Assembly: GCF_004117875.1 (NCBI RefSeq)
Contig: NZ_RAHW01000004.1
Coordinates: 310,001-374,000 of the forward strand
Origin: Geomonas oryzae
Lineage (GTDB): Bacteria; Desulfobacterota; Desulfuromonadia; Geobacterales; Geobacteraceae
Reading direction: 5' to 3'
Length of the DNA stretch: 64,000 bases
Shown piece by piece: positions 25,316 to 34,678 of the stretch (position 1 is its first letter; every line of letters begins with the position of its first letter). The notes beneath the pieces were generated by a model. That model searched no databases and was not told the origin of the DNA. It worked only from the letters and a program-made list of their open reading frames with translations. A program made the position numbers and the translations under genes.

Positions 25316-26374
25316 ATGAGAGTTGCTGTCGATGTAATGGGGGGCGACAACGCCCCTCATGTTGAAGTTGAAGGTGCAGTAGCTGCTGCCAGAGAGTTCG
25401 GCATCCCGGTCACTCTGGTCGGCGATGTCGAAAAGGTGCAGGCCGAACTGGCCCGCCATGACTGCAAAGGGCTGGATATCGAAGTGTGGCATGCCTCGGA
25501 AGTGGTGGGCATGCACGACTCCGCTTCCGACGCGGTACGCAAGAAGAAGGATTCCTCCATCCGCGTCGCCTTCGAGCTCGTAAAAGGTGGCGAGGCGGTG
25601 GCCGTCGTCAGCGCCGGCAACTCCGGCGCCACCATGGCGGCCGGCATGTTCGTGCTGAAGCGGATGAAGGGGATCGATCGCGCCGCGATCGCCCAACTCT
25701 TCCCCACCGTAACCGGTAAAACCCTCGTTCTCGACGTCGGCGGCAACGTCGACTGCAAGCCGATCCATCTGGTTCAGTTCGCCGTCATGGGCGAGGTGTA
25801 CGCCAGATTCGTCATGGGCGTCGACAAACCCCGCGTCGGTCTTCTCTCCAACGGTGAGGAGGACAGCAAGGGGAACGAGCTCACCCGCGAAACCAGCGCA
25901 CTTCTGCGCGAAAAGCCCATCAACTACATAGGTTACGTGGAAGGCCGGGACATCTTCAACGGCTCCGTCGACGTCGTGGTCTGCGACGGTTTCGTCGGCA
26001 ACGTGGCCTTGAAGCTTTCCGAGGGGTTGGCCGAGGCCGTGGGCAAGATGCTGAAGGCCGAGATCAAGGCGAGCCTTCTGTCCCAGATCGGCTACTTCCT
26101 GAGCCGCAAGGCGTTCAAGAACTTCAAGAAAACCGTAGACTATGCCGAGTATGGCGGGGCGCCTCTGCTTGGGATCAACGGCGTGGGGATGATCTGCCAC
26201 GGCGGTTCGAATACCAAAGCGATCAAGAACGCGATCCGCTTTGCCCATGAATACGCGCTCAAAGGGGTCAACAGCCGCATGGCGGAAAAGCTCAACGAGA
26301 GCTTCCCCGGTGAGCCGCGCGAGCGAGCCGGCGCCCAGAACCCGGACGCCGCAACAGAAAGGGTAGCTTCATGA
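25316..26374 (+). CDS. plsX: Phosphate acyltransferase PlsX
   Basis: Makes acyl-phosphate from acyl-ACP for phospholipid synthesis. Family motifs: [12 protein letters not shown] at the start, [35 protein letters not shown] and [12 protein letters not shown]. The start is ATG 25316 (352 residues), with GGGGAAAT ahead. The stop overlaps the fabH start in ATGA. Confidence 0.98.
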   Translation: MRVAVDVMGGDNAPHVEVEGAVAAAREFGIPVTLVGDVEKVQAELARHDCKGLDIEVWHASEVVGMHDSASDAVRKKKDSSIRVAFELVKGGEAVAVVSAGNSGATMAAGMFVLKRMKGIDRAAIAQLFPTVTGKTLVLDVGGNVDCKPIHLVQFAVMGEVYARFVMGVDKPRVGLLSNGEEDSKGNELTRETSALLREKPINYIGYVEGRDIFNGSVDVVVCDGFVGNVALKLSEGLAEAVGKMLKAEIKASLLSQIGYFLSRKAFKNFKKTVDYAEYGGAPLLGINGVGMICHGGSNTKAIKNAIRFAHEYALKGVNSRMAEKLNESFPGEPRERAGAQNPDAATERVAS

Positions 26375-27351
26375 TTAGAGCAAGAATCACCGGAACCGGC
26401 TCCGCCGTTCCGGAGAAAGTGCTGACCAACTTCGATCTCGAAAAAATGATGGACACCAGCGACGAGTGGATCGTCACCAGGACCGGTATCCGGGAACGCC
26501 GCATCGCCGCGGAGGGGGAGTACACCTCGACCTTCGCCGTCGCGGCCGCGGAGAAGGCGCTTGCCGCCGCCGGGGTTAAGGCCGAGGAGATCGACCTCAT
26601 CGTCGTCGGAACACTCACCCCCGACTTCCCGTTCCCCGCCACCGCCTGCATCGTGCAGCAAGCCATCAAGGCCACCAACGCCTTCTGCTTCGACCTCTCC
26701 GCCGCCTGCTCCGGTTTCATCTACGCCCTCTCCACCGCCGACAAGTTCATCCGCTCCGGCCAGGTGAAAAAGGCGCTCGTGATCGGCGCCGAGGTCCTTT
26801 CCCGCATCGTCGACTGGTCCGACCGCAACACCTGCCTGCTCTTCGGTGACGGTGCCGGCGCGGTGGTGCTCGAGGCCCAGGAGGGTGACCACGGCGTCCT
26901 CTCCACGCACATGCACTCCGACGGCAACTACTGGGAGATCCTCTACCAGAAGGGCCCCGGGAGCCGCAAACCGGCCACGCACCAGAACGTGGACGACAAG
27001 CTGGTCTACCTGACCATGCAGGGGAACGAGGTGTTCAAGCTCGCAGTACGCGCCATGGGCGAGGTCGCCCAGGAAGCCCTGGAGGCCAACGGTTTCACCC
27101 CCGACGACGTAACGCTCTTCATCCCGCACCAGGCGAACCAGAGGATCGTCGACTCCGTCGGCAAGCGCTTAGGCATCACCGGCGAGCGCGTATTCGTGAA
27201 CCTGGACCGCTACGGCAACACCTCCGCAGCGTCCATCCCCATCGCGCTCGACGAGGCGGCGCGTGCCGGCCGACTCAAAGAAGGGGACTTGCTGCTGCTT
27301 GACGCCTTCGGCGGCGGTCTCACCTGGGGCTCCGCGCTCATAAGGTGGTAA
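26371..27351 (+). CDS. fabH: Beta-ketoacyl-ACP synthase III
   Basis: Starts fatty-acid synthesis by condensing acetyl-CoA with malonyl-ACP. A Cys-His-Asn triad is in place: Cys in [13 protein letters not shown], His in IPHQANQRI, Asn in RYGNTSAAS. The 326 residues are normal. The ATG overlaps the plsX stop, so translation is coupled. Confidence 0.98.
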   Translation: MIRARITGTGSAVPEKVLTNFDLEKMMDTSDEWIVTRTGIRERRIAAEGEYTSTFAVAAAEKALAAAGVKAEEIDLIVVGTLTPDFPFPATACIVQQAIKATNAFCFDLSAACSGFIYALSTADKFIRSGQVKKALVIGAEVLSRIVDWSDRNTCLLFGDGAGAVVLEAQEGDHGVLSTHMHSDGNYWEILYQKGPGSRKPATHQNVDDKLVYLTMQGNEVFKLAVRAMGEVAQEALEANGFTPDDVTLFIPHQANQRIVDSVGKRLGITGERVFVNLDRYGNTSAASIPIALDEAARAGRLKEGDLLLLDAFGGGLTWGSALIRW

Positions 27352-27355
27352 CACC

Positions 27356-27400
27356 CATACCCCCTCGCCCTTCGGGAGAGGGGCAGGGGTGAGGGGCACG
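27356..27400. repeat. GC-rich palindrome between fabH and fabD (family A)
   Basis: CCCCCTCGCCCTTCGGGAGAGGGGCAGGG-type unit (quoted core CCCTTCGGG) followed by GGTGAGGGG. It lies inside the fab operon and is the smallest copy. It may fold in the mRNA between the two genes. Confidence 0.5.
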
Positions 27401-27457
27401 GCGCAGCCGAGCTCGTGCCGGATGCCCGGCTCCCACTAAAAAGAAAAGAGGTCATCT

Positions 27458-28390
27458 ATGCAATCCTATGCATTCATCTTCCCGGGGCAGGGCTCCCAGC
27501 ACGCCGGGATGGGAAAGGACCTGGCCGATAACTTCAAGACCGCCCGGGTCACCTTCGAGGAGGCCGACGACGCGCTCGGCTTCTCCCTCTCCAAGCTCTG
27601 CTTCGAAGGGCCCGAGGAGGAGCTGAAGCTCACCGCCAACACCCAGCCCGCCATCCTGGCGGCAAGCGTCGCGGCGCTCAGGGTGCTGAGGGAAGAGTCC
27701 TCGCTGACGCCTTCCTTCCTGGCCGGCCACTCGCTGGGCGAGTATTCCGCACTGGTCGCTTCCGGCGCGCTCGACTTCGCCGATGCGCTCAGGACCGTGC
27801 GCGCCCGCGGCAGCTACATGCAGGACGCGGTGCCCATCGGCGTAGGCGCCATGGCCGCGATCCTCGGTGCCGAGGCCGACGTCCTCAAAGAGATCTGCGC
27901 CGAGGCGGCGCAGGGCGAGGTCGTTTCCCCGGCCAACTTCAACTCCCCCGGCCAGATCGTGGTCGCAGGGCACACCGGCGCCGTGAACCGCGCCATCGAC
28001 ATCGCCAAGGCGAGGGGTTTCAGGAAGGCCATGCTCCTTCCGGTATCCGCCCCCTTCCACTGCGCCCTGATGAAGCCCGCCGCGGACCGTCTGGCCCAGA
28101 CCCTCGAGGGGGTAACCGTCGGCACCATGACCGCCCCGGTGGTGAGCAACGTCGAAGCGAAACCGAACGCCGACGCTGCACGCGTCAAACCGCTCCTCGT
28201 CGAGCAGGTCTGCGCACCGGTTCTTTGGGAACAGATCATCCAGAACATCGTCGCCGCCGGCGTCACCAACTTCGTCGAGATCGGTCCGGGCAAGGTGCTC
28301 GCAGGTCTCGTGAAGAGGATCGACAAGGAAGCCGCCTGCACCAACGTGCAGGATGCAGCCGGGGTGAAAGCTATTGCGGAGGTGGCGTAA
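27458..28390 (+). CDS. fabD: Malonyl-CoA:ACP transacylase
   Basis: Loads malonyl groups onto ACP. The FPGQGSQ start motif, active-site GHSLGE, an Arg in the VRARGSYM block, and the SAPFHCALM His are visible. The 310-residue length is standard. The stop TAA shares one base with the fabG ATG (TAATG). Confidence 0.98.
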   Translation: MQSYAFIFPGQGSQHAGMGKDLADNFKTARVTFEEADDALGFSLSKLCFEGPEEELKLTANTQPAILAASVAALRVLREESSLTPSFLAGHSLGEYSALVASGALDFADALRTVRARGSYMQDAVPIGVGAMAAILGAEADVLKEICAEAAQGEVVSPANFNSPGQIVVAGHTGAVNRAIDIAKARGFRKAMLLPVSAPFHCALMKPAADRLAQTLEGVTVGTMTAPVVSNVEAKPNADAARVKPLLVEQVCAPVLWEQIIQNIVAAGVTNFVEIGPGKVLAGLVKRIDKEAACTNVQDAAGVKAIAEVA

Positions 28391-29130
28391 TGAGTCTTAA
28401 CGGACAGGTAGCAGTGGTAACCGGCGCCTCCCGCGGCATCGGCCGCGCCATCGCCATGAAACTCGCCGCACAAGGGGCCGCCGTGGTCGTCACCGCGACC
28501 AGCGAAGCGGGTGCCGCCAAGACCGCAGAAGAGATCGTCGCCGCAGGCGGCAAGGCACTCGCCGTCAAGGTGGACGTCTCCGTGGTCGCCGAGGTCGAGG
28601 GGCTCTTCAAGCAGGCCGTCGAGGCCTTCGGCAAGGTCGACATCCTGGTCAACAACGCAGGCATCACCAAGGACGGGCTGCTCCTAAGGATGAAGGAAGA
28701 GGACTGGGATGCGGTGCTCGACGTGAACCTGAAGGGTTGCTTCAACTGCACCCGCGAGGCCGCGAAGCTCATGTCCAAGGCGCGCTACGGCAGGATCGTC
28801 AACGTCTCTTCCGTGGTCGGCGAGATGGGCAACCCCGGCCAGGCCAACTACTGCGCCTCCAAGGCCGGCATGATCGGCCTCACCAAGTCGGTGGCGAAGG
28901 AACTCGCCAGGAGAAACGTCACCGTGAACGCGGTCACCCCCGGCTTCATCGAGACCGACATGACCGCGGAGCTCTCCGAGAAGACCAGGGAAGCGCTCCA
29001 GGAGCAGATCCCGATGGGAAGGCTCGGCAGTTCCGATGACATAGCGGGGGCGGTACTGTTCCTCGTTTCCGACGCCGCGGCATACGTCACCGGACACGTA
29101 CTTTCGGTGAACGGCGGCATGTACATGTGA
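28390..29130 (+). CDS. fabG: 3-oxoacyl-ACP reductase
   Basis: NADPH-dependent reductase of the SDR family, 246 residues. It has the GASRGIGRAIA cofactor loop, NNAG, the catalytic Ser in NVSSVVGEMG, the YCASKAG Tyr/Lys pair and the PGFIETDMT segment. The frame is open to 28225, but the ATG at 28390 right at the fabD stop is the start. Confidence 0.98.
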   Translation: MSLNGQVAVVTGASRGIGRAIAMKLAAQGAAVVVTATSEAGAAKTAEEIVAAGGKALAVKVDVSVVAEVEGLFKQAVEAFGKVDILVNNAGITKDGLLLRMKEEDWDAVLDVNLKGCFNCTREAAKLMSKARYGRIVNVSSVVGEMGNPGQANYCASKAGMIGLTKSVAKELARRNVTVNAVTPGFIETDMTAELSEKTREALQEQIPMGRLGSSDDIAGAVLFLVSDAAAYVTGHVLSVNGGMYM

Positions 29131-29269
29131 TGTCGCAAACGGCGTTCTTTTTTACTTTCAGCGCCAAAAATACCTTTTGCAAATTCTGCTTTTCATGCTA
29201 TGAAATAGCAGTCTTTCGACAAAGCAAAACTAAAAACGTCTGACGTTACAATCAAATGGAGGTAATTGA

Positions 29270-29503
29270 ATGGCTTCGATCGAGAAACGCATTAAAGAGA
29301 TAGTCGCTGAGCAGCTTGGTGTTGACGAGGCTCAGGTGACCAACGAGTCCTCCTTCATGGACGACCTGGGCGCCGACTCCCTGGACACCGTAGAACTGGT
29401 TATGGCCCTTGAGGAAGAGTTCGAAATCGAAATCTCCGACGAGGACGCCGAGAAGATCCAGTCGGTCCAGGACGCAATCGACTACATCACTGATCACACC
29501 TAG
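29270..29503 (+). CDS. acpP: Acyl carrier protein
   Basis: A 77-residue acidic carrier with Ser in [12 protein letters not shown] as the 4'-phosphopantetheine site. AATGGAGG lies ahead of the ATG. The 140-base gap from fabG contains a possible promoter (TTGCAA at 29177, TATGAA at 29199, 16 bases apart), in line with the separate strong expression common for acpP. Confidence 0.99.
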   Translation: MASIEKRIKEIVAEQLGVDEAQVTNESSFMDDLGADSLDTVELVMALEEEFEIEISDEDAEKIQSVQDAIDYITDHT

Positions 29504-29588
29504 TAGAGAGGGGGGAGTTATGCTTCCCCTTTTTCATGCCGCCTCCGGGCAGGCGTGAGCCTAAAAGCATCCAAGGAGAGTTCAGAGT

Positions 29589-30821
29589 ATGAGAAGAGTT
29601 GTTGTCACGGGGGTAGGCGTGGTCTCCCCGCTGGGGACCGGAAACGGCAAGAACTGGGACGCCCTTGTGGCCGGCACGTCCGGCATCGCTCCCATCACCC
29701 GTTTTGACGCCTCCGACCTGCCGGTGAGGATCGCTGGCGAGGTCAAGGACTTCGTCGCCGAAGATTTCATCGACAAGAAAGAGATCAAGAAGATGGATCT
29801 CTTCATCCAGTACGCGCTGGCCGCGGCCCATTTCGCCATGGAAGACTCCGGTCTGCAGATCACCGAGGAGAACGCCGAGCGCGTTGGTGTCCTGGTGGGC
29901 GCAGGTCTTGGCGGGCTTCCCGCCATCGAGCGTTACCACAGCGCACTGCTGGAGGGTGGCTACAAGAAGGTATCGCCCTTCTTCATCCCGATGCTGATCA
30001 TAAACCTCGCTCCGGGGCACATCTCCATCAAGTACGGTGCTAAAGGCCCGAACGTTTCCTCCGTTTCGGCCTGCGCTACCGGCACCCATTCCATCGGTGA
30101 CGCCTACCACATGATCCAGCGCGGCGACGCCGACGCCATGATCGCCGGCGGCACCGAGTCGACCGTGACCCCGCTCGGGATCGGCGGCTTCTCCGTGATG
30201 AAGGCGCTTTCCACGAACAACGAGAACCCGGCGGGCGCATCGCGTCCGTTCGACAAGGGGAGGGACGGCTTCATCCTCTCCGAAGGTTCCGGTATCGTGG
30301 TGCTCGAGGAGTACGAGGCTGCCAAGGCGCGCGGCGCCAAGATCTACGGTGAGATAGTGGGTTACGGCCTCTCCGGCGACGCCTATCACCTGACCTCTCC
30401 CGCCCCGGGCGGTGAAGGTGCTGCGCGCTGCATGAAGATGGCGCTGCGTACCGCCGGCATCAACCCGGAGCAGGTGGACTACATCAACGCCCACGGCACC
30501 TCGACCCCGTACGGTGACGTCGGCGAGACGACAGCCATCAAGACCGTGTTCGGCGACCATGCCTACAAGCTGATGGTCTCCTCCACGAAGTCCATGACCG
30601 GCCACCTGCTCGGTGCGGCCGGCGGCGTCGAGGCGGTCTTCTCGCTCCTGGCGATGAAGAACTCCGTGGTACCTCCGACCATCAACTACAACGACCCGGA
30701 CCCCGAGTGCGATCTCGACTACGTGCCGAACACCGCGCGCGACGCGAAGGTCGAGTACGCGATGAGCAACTCCTTCGGCTTCGGCGGCACCAACGCCTCG
30801 CTTCTTTTCAAGAGGGTCTAA
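29589..30821 (+). CDS. fabF: Beta-ketoacyl-ACP synthase II
   Basis: Elongating condensing enzyme, 410 residues. The active Cys is in [14 protein letters not shown], with His in [10 protein letters not shown] and in [14 protein letters not shown], and the [10 protein letters not shown] end. ATG follows AAGGAGAG. acpP is immediately upstream and rpiB 3 bases downstream. Confidence 0.98.
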   Translation: MRRVVVTGVGVVSPLGTGNGKNWDALVAGTSGIAPITRFDASDLPVRIAGEVKDFVAEDFIDKKEIKKMDLFIQYALAAAHFAMEDSGLQITEENAERVGVLVGAGLGGLPAIERYHSALLEGGYKKVSPFFIPMLIINLAPGHISIKYGAKGPNVSSVSACATGTHSIGDAYHMIQRGDADAMIAGGTESTVTPLGIGGFSVMKALSTNNENPAGASRPFDKGRDGFILSEGSGIVVLEEYEAAKARGAKIYGEIVGYGLSGDAYHLTSPAPGGEGAARCMKMALRTAGINPEQVDYINAHGTSTPYGDVGETTAIKTVFGDHAYKLMVSSTKSMTGHLLGAAGGVEAVFSLLAMKNSVVPPTINYNDPDPECDLDYVPNTARDAKVEYAMSNSFGFGGTNASLLFKRV

Positions 30822-30824
30822 CGG

Positions 30825-31271
30825 ATGATAGTTCTTGGAAGCGATCACGGCGGCCTCGATCTGAAGAACGAGATAAAGAAACTTCTCGAAGAGCGCGGGC
30901 TTCCCTGCGAAGACCTGGGGACCCACAACGGCGACTCCGTCGACTACCCCGATTTCGGGGAGGCCGTGGCGCGCCGCGTCTCCGAGGGGAGCGCCGAGAA
31001 GGGGATCCTCGTCTGCGGCACCGGCATCGGGATGTCCATCGTCGCCAACAAGTTCCCCGGCATCCGCGCGGCACTTGCCACCGACGTCTTCATGGCAACC
31101 ATGGCCAAGGAGCACAACAACGCCAACATCCTGGTGCTCGGCGGCCGTGTCCTGGAAGTCGAGAAGGCGCGCGAGATGGTGACTGCCTGGCTCGATACCG
31201 AGTACGCTGCAGGCAGGCACCAGAAACGTCTGGACAAGATCACCGAACTGGAGCGCGAACTGAAGGGATAA
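30825..31271 (+). CDS. rpiB: Ribose-5-phosphate isomerase B
   Basis: Interconverts ribose-5-P and ribulose-5-P. SDHGGLDLK at the start, GILVCGTGIGMSI with the catalytic Cys, and ANILVLGGR are the family blocks. The 148 residues are usual. It sits 3 bases after fabF, so it is co-transcribed with the fab genes, and glyA follows after a hairpin. Confidence 0.97.
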   Translation: MIVLGSDHGGLDLKNEIKKLLEERGLPCEDLGTHNGDSVDYPDFGEAVARRVSEGSAEKGILVCGTGIGMSIVANKFPGIRAALATDVFMATMAKEHNNANILVLGGRVLEVEKAREMVTAWLDTEYAAGRHQKRLDKITELERELKG

Positions 31272-31337
31272 TCCTTTCTCCCACAAAGCGTGTTTCGGCA
31301 AGGTGGCACTGGAAAGACAAACGATTCTGAAGCAAAG

Positions 31338-31362
31338 AACGGGACTCCCAGAGTCCCGTTTT
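31338..31362 (+). terminator. Terminator between rpiB and glyA
   Basis: AACGGGACTC - CCA - GAGTCCCGTT, then TTCTCATTT. It is a strong stem, so glyA may have its own transcript or receive partial read-through. Confidence 0.8.
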
Positions 31363-31397
31363 CTCATTTCACCAGCACTTTTTAGGAGAGATCAGAC

Positions 31398-32645
31398 ATG
31401 TCAGTACTGGAAACATTCGACCCGGCAGTGGCGGAAGTCATCAAGCACGAGACGGAGCGCCAGGAGTACAACCTCGAACTGATCGCCTCGGAGAACTTCG
31501 TCTCCCAGGCGGTGCTCGAGGCGCAGGGCTCGGTCCTCACCAACAAGTACGCCGAAGGGTATCCCGGCAAGCGTTACTACGGCGGCTGCCACGAAGTGGA
31601 CAAGGTCGAGAACCTCGCCATCGAGCGCGCCAAGGAGCTCTTCGGAGCGGACCACGTCAACGTCCAGCCGCACTCCGGTTCCCAGGCCAACATGGCGGTC
31701 TACTTCTCCGTGCTGAAGCCGGGCGACACCGTGCTCGGCATGAACCTGGCGCACGGCGGGCACTTGACCCACGGCTCCCCGGTCAACTTCTCCGGCAAGC
31801 TCTTCAACATCGTCCCCTACGGCGTCTCCCAGGAGACCCAGACCATCGACTATGAAGAGTGCGAGCGCTTGGCCATCGAGCACAAGCCGAAGATGATCGT
31901 CGTGGGCGCCTCCGCCTACCCGCGCATCATCGACTTCGAGGCCTTCCGCCGCATCGCCGACAAGGTGGGCGCCGTGGTCATGGTCGACATGGCCCACATC
32001 GCGGGTCTGGTCGCCGCGGGTCTCCACCCGAGCCCGGTTCCCTACGCCGAGTTCGTGACCACCACCACCCACAAGACCCTCAGGGGACCGCGCGGCGGCA
32101 TGATCATGTGCCGCGAGGACTGGGCGAAGACCCTGAACTCCAACATCTTCCCGGGGATCCAGGGCGGCCCGCTCATGCACGTGATCGCCGCCAAGGCGGT
32201 CGCCTTCAAAGAGGCGCTCACCCCCGAGTTCAAGCAGTACCAGCAGCAGATCGTGAAGAACGCCCAGGCGCTCGCCGCAGGCCTCATGAGCCGCGGCTTC
32301 AAGCTCACCTCCGGCGGTACCGACAACCACCTCATGCTGGTCGATCTCTCCCAGACCGAGCTGACCGGCAAGGTTGCCGAGGAGGCGCTCGACCGCGCCG
32401 GCATCACCGTGAACAAGAACGGCATCCCCTTCGACACCCGTTCGCCGTTCATCACCTCCGGCATCCGTATCGGCACCCCGGCGGCCACGAGCCACGGCCT
32501 GAAAGAAGCCGAGATGGAGCAGGTGGCAGGTTTCATCGCCGAGGTCCTTGGCAACGTGGGTGACGAGGCGAAGCTCGCCGCGGTGAAGACCCAGGTGAAC
32601 GCGCTGATGAAGCGCTTCCCGATGTACGCCGACCGTCTCGCCTAG
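31398..32645 (+). CDS. glyA: Serine hydroxymethyltransferase
   Basis: PLP enzyme that makes glycine and methylene-THF from serine. The PLP Lys is in [14 protein letters not shown], with the [10 protein letters not shown] start and the HSGSQAN block. It has the full 415 residues. TTAGGAGAG lies ahead of the ATG. Confidence 0.99.
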   Translation: MSVLETFDPAVAEVIKHETERQEYNLELIASENFVSQAVLEAQGSVLTNKYAEGYPGKRYYGGCHEVDKVENLAIERAKELFGADHVNVQPHSGSQANMAVYFSVLKPGDTVLGMNLAHGGHLTHGSPVNFSGKLFNIVPYGVSQETQTIDYEECERLAIEHKPKMIVVGASAYPRIIDFEAFRRIADKVGAVVMVDMAHIAGLVAAGLHPSPVPYAEFVTTTTHKTLRGPRGGMIMCREDWAKTLNSNIFPGIQGGPLMHVIAAKAVAFKEALTPEFKQYQQQIVKNAQALAAGLMSRGFKLTSGGTDNHLMLVDLSQTELTGKVAEEALDRAGITVNKNGIPFDTRSPFITSGIRIGTPAATSHGLKEAEMEQVAGFIAEVLGNVGDEAKLAAVKTQVNALMKRFPMYADRLA

Positions 32646-32677
32646 ATCACGTTCGGTTTCATATTGGAAAAAGGGAA

Positions 32678-32707
32678 GGGGGGCGACGCAAGTCGCCCCC
32701 CTTTTTT
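32678..32707 (+). terminator. Terminator of glyA
   Basis: A 10-bp stem GGGGGGCGAC - GCAA - GTCGCCCCCC followed by TTTTTT. Confidence 0.95.
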
Positions 32708-32739
32708 ATTCCTGCTGGATGACTTTCCGCCCTCAAGTC

Positions 32740-32856
32740 CACTTCCCTCTCCCCCCGGGAGAGGGCCAGGGTGAGGGCGTCGGCCGCGGCAATCCCCTCA
32801 CTGCGCGGCAAGGCCCTCACCCGCCCTTCGGGCACCCTCTCCCGGAGGGAGAGGGA
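32740..32856. repeat. Inverted pair of GC-rich repeats (family A)
   Basis: CCCTCTCCCCCCGGGAGAGGG plus GGTGAGGGCG at the left and its inverted counterpart (CCCTCACCCGCCCTTCGGG, CCCTCTCCCGGAGGGAGAGGG) at the right, about 60 bases apart. The same units recur at 56697 and, more distantly, in the other copies. Confidence 0.7.
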
Positions 32857-32975
32857 CTGTGCGAGATCTGAATGATGCAGACGACCCTTTTTTGCTGGAA
32901 TCCCCCAGCCGTTATCCGTTAAAGTGTCACGCGGCCGGTCGGTGCCGGGTACCTCATCCTTCAGGCGGAGCAGCC

Positions 32976-33863
32976 ATGTACTTCTTCCATTACGACGAGC
33001 CCCTCTTTCGGCCGCCCTCCGAGGCTCGGAGCCTCATCTTCCAGATCACCATCGGCTGTTCCCAGAACCGCTGCAAGTTCTGCGGCATGTACAAGATGAA
33101 ACGCTTCCAGGTGCGTCCTCTCGACGAGATCGTCGCGGAGATCCGCTCCATCCCGCCCCGTTACCGTGGCGCCGTCCGGCGCGTATTCCTCGCCGACGGG
33201 GATGCGCTGATCTACCCGCAGGAAGGTCTTGAGCGGATCCTGGACGAGCTGAACGAAATCTTCCCGTCCCTCACCCGTGTCGGCGCCTACGCTTCACCGA
33301 ACAGCCTGAACGGCAAGATTCAGGAACAGTTGCAGGTGCTGCGGGCGAAGAAGCTCCGCATCCTCTACTTCGGCCTGGAAAGCGGCGACGCCGAAACGCT
33401 GCGCCTGGTCGACAAGGGTTTCACCCCGGAAGCGATGCTGGAGCAGTGCCGCAAGGCGATGGCCGCCGGGATGAAACTGTCGGTGACCGCCATCCTGGGT
33501 CTTGCCGGTAAGAAGCGCAGCGCGGAACACGCGGCGGCGACGGCACAATGGATCACCGCTCTTTCACCCGAGTACTTCTCGCTCCTCACCATGTTCCAGC
33601 GTCACAACGACGACTTCCTGAAACTCATCGAGCCCTTGAGTCACGGCGAGATTCTGCTCGAAACCCGGGTTCTTCTCGAACGGCTGGAGCCGCAGGGAAC
33701 CATCCTCCGCTCGAACCATGTCTCCAACTTCCTCGAGCTTGCCGGGAGCTATCCGAAAGACCGGCTGCGCCTCATCGACACCGTCGACGCCGCCCTCGCA
33801 GAAGCAAAAAGGGACCCCCGCTGGTGTGCGGAGATCCCTTCGTATCAGGAGGAGTACTACTAG
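32976..33863 (+). CDS. Radical SAM protein, unknown substrate
   Basis: A 295-residue Fe-S/SAM enzyme. The cluster-binding cysteines are in GCSQNRCKFCGMYK, a CX4CX2C spacing instead of the usual CX3CX2C, followed by the Phe-Cys-Gly-Met-Tyr-Lys segment. Later blocks are LADGDALIYP, YASPNSLN and YFGLESGDAETL. The start at 32976 has GGCGGAG ahead; the frame is open to 32859 but runs through the repeat. It resembles an uncharacterised anaerobe group; no partner gene helps. Confidence 0.88.
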   Translation: MYFFHYDEPLFRPPSEARSLIFQITIGCSQNRCKFCGMYKMKRFQVRPLDEIVAEIRSIPPRYRGAVRRVFLADGDALIYPQEGLERILDELNEIFPSLTRVGAYASPNSLNGKIQEQLQVLRAKKLRILYFGLESGDAETLRLVDKGFTPEAMLEQCRKAMAAGMKLSVTAILGLAGKKRSAEHAAATAQWITALSPEYFSLLTMFQRHNDDFLKLIEPLSHGEILLETRVLLERLEPQGTILRSNHVSNFLELAGSYPKDRLRLIDTVDAALAEAKRDPRWCAEIPSYQEEYY

Positions 33864-33871
33864 GAGATTGT

Positions 33872-34333
33872 CTATCTAGCGGCGACGCCGCAGAGTTTCA
33901 GCTCGCTCTCCAGCTTCTCCTGTGAGATGCCGAGCACCCTGCATGCCTTGTCGCGGTCGCTCCGGTAACGCTCCATTACCATGAGCAAGAGGGCCTTCTT
34001 CAGCGAGATGGAGAGCTTGTCCATCACCCCTTGTCCCTGGTTCGCCGTCAGGGTGGAGACGAGCGGCTCGAGGTTCTTCTGGAACAGTGCTGCGCTTTCA
34101 TTCATGCCCTGTTCGCGCTTCGTTTCGGTCCGCTTGAGGCGCACCACGTTGCCTACACACTGATCCATGTTGTCCTGCACGAAGCGCAGCGTGTCCCAGT
34201 GGCTGTCCACGGTCATGAGGCGGATATCGTCCTCGGTTCCTTCCGGAGCACCCTTCTTCCTCAAACGAACTTCCATGATGGTATATGCGTAGGAGCCGGA
34301 CCTGTCGCTCGTGCTGCGATCTCTGTATGCCAT
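33872..34333 (-). CDS. Uncharacterised protein with Fis-type HTH C-terminus
   Basis: A 153-residue protein. The C-terminal 40 residues have the form of a Fis/NtrC DNA-binding helix-turn-helix: MERYRSDRDKACRVLGIS then QEKLESELK. The N-terminal 100 residues match no family I know. No receiver or ATPase domain is present. It is divergent from comEC, so the shared 324-base region may hold its binding site. GGGGGG lies ahead of the ATG. Confidence 0.75.
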   Translation of the reverse strand: MAYRDRSTSDRSGSYAYTIMEVRLRKKGAPEGTEDDIRLMTVDSHWDTLRFVQDNMDQCVGNVVRLKRTETKREQGMNESAALFQKNLEPLVSTLTANQGQGVMDKLSISLKKALLLMVMERYRSDRDKACRVLGISQEKLESELKLCGVAAR

Positions 34334-34657
34334 GATGTCCCCCCTTGTTGCCGTTTTTCTACTTACTTTTCAACTGGCGTACCAAAATCGCACAGCTCTC
34401 AACTGGTTGTGTAAGTGTTTGATATGGTGACGAAATATTGTAAGTCTTGGTGCGTCTGCCCTGCTGACAGAATCAGGCCCGCTGTACCAAAGCTGCACAA
34501 GGTTTTGCCTGTGATCAGGTTAAGGCTCGTGATTTCAGCTGCTTGCGCGGAGTGTCGAACTGTGAACAGAGTGAACTTGCTGAGCAGATGCCGTTGTGCA
34601 GGGGAGGGGGGATGTTATAACATTTGTTGAATTTAATTATTATTGGGCGCAGCGTAG
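34334..34657. other. Divergent regulatory gap between the Fis-like gene and comEC
   Basis: There are 324 bases, richer in AT than their surroundings. A perfect 12-bp palindrome ATGTTATAACAT is at 34612-34623. No gene or repeat is visible. Promoters for both neighbours should lie here, but I could not pin down convincing -35/-10 pairs. Confidence 0.45.
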
Positions 34658-34678
34658 ATGTTCCCAAGGAGGTGTCAC

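Noticed and set aside
29487-31367. Long antisense frame of 626 codons opposite fabF and rpiB
   Set aside because: It is the complement of two well-recognised genes. High GC with third-position bias produces such frames; no ribosome-binding site or family motif was seen.
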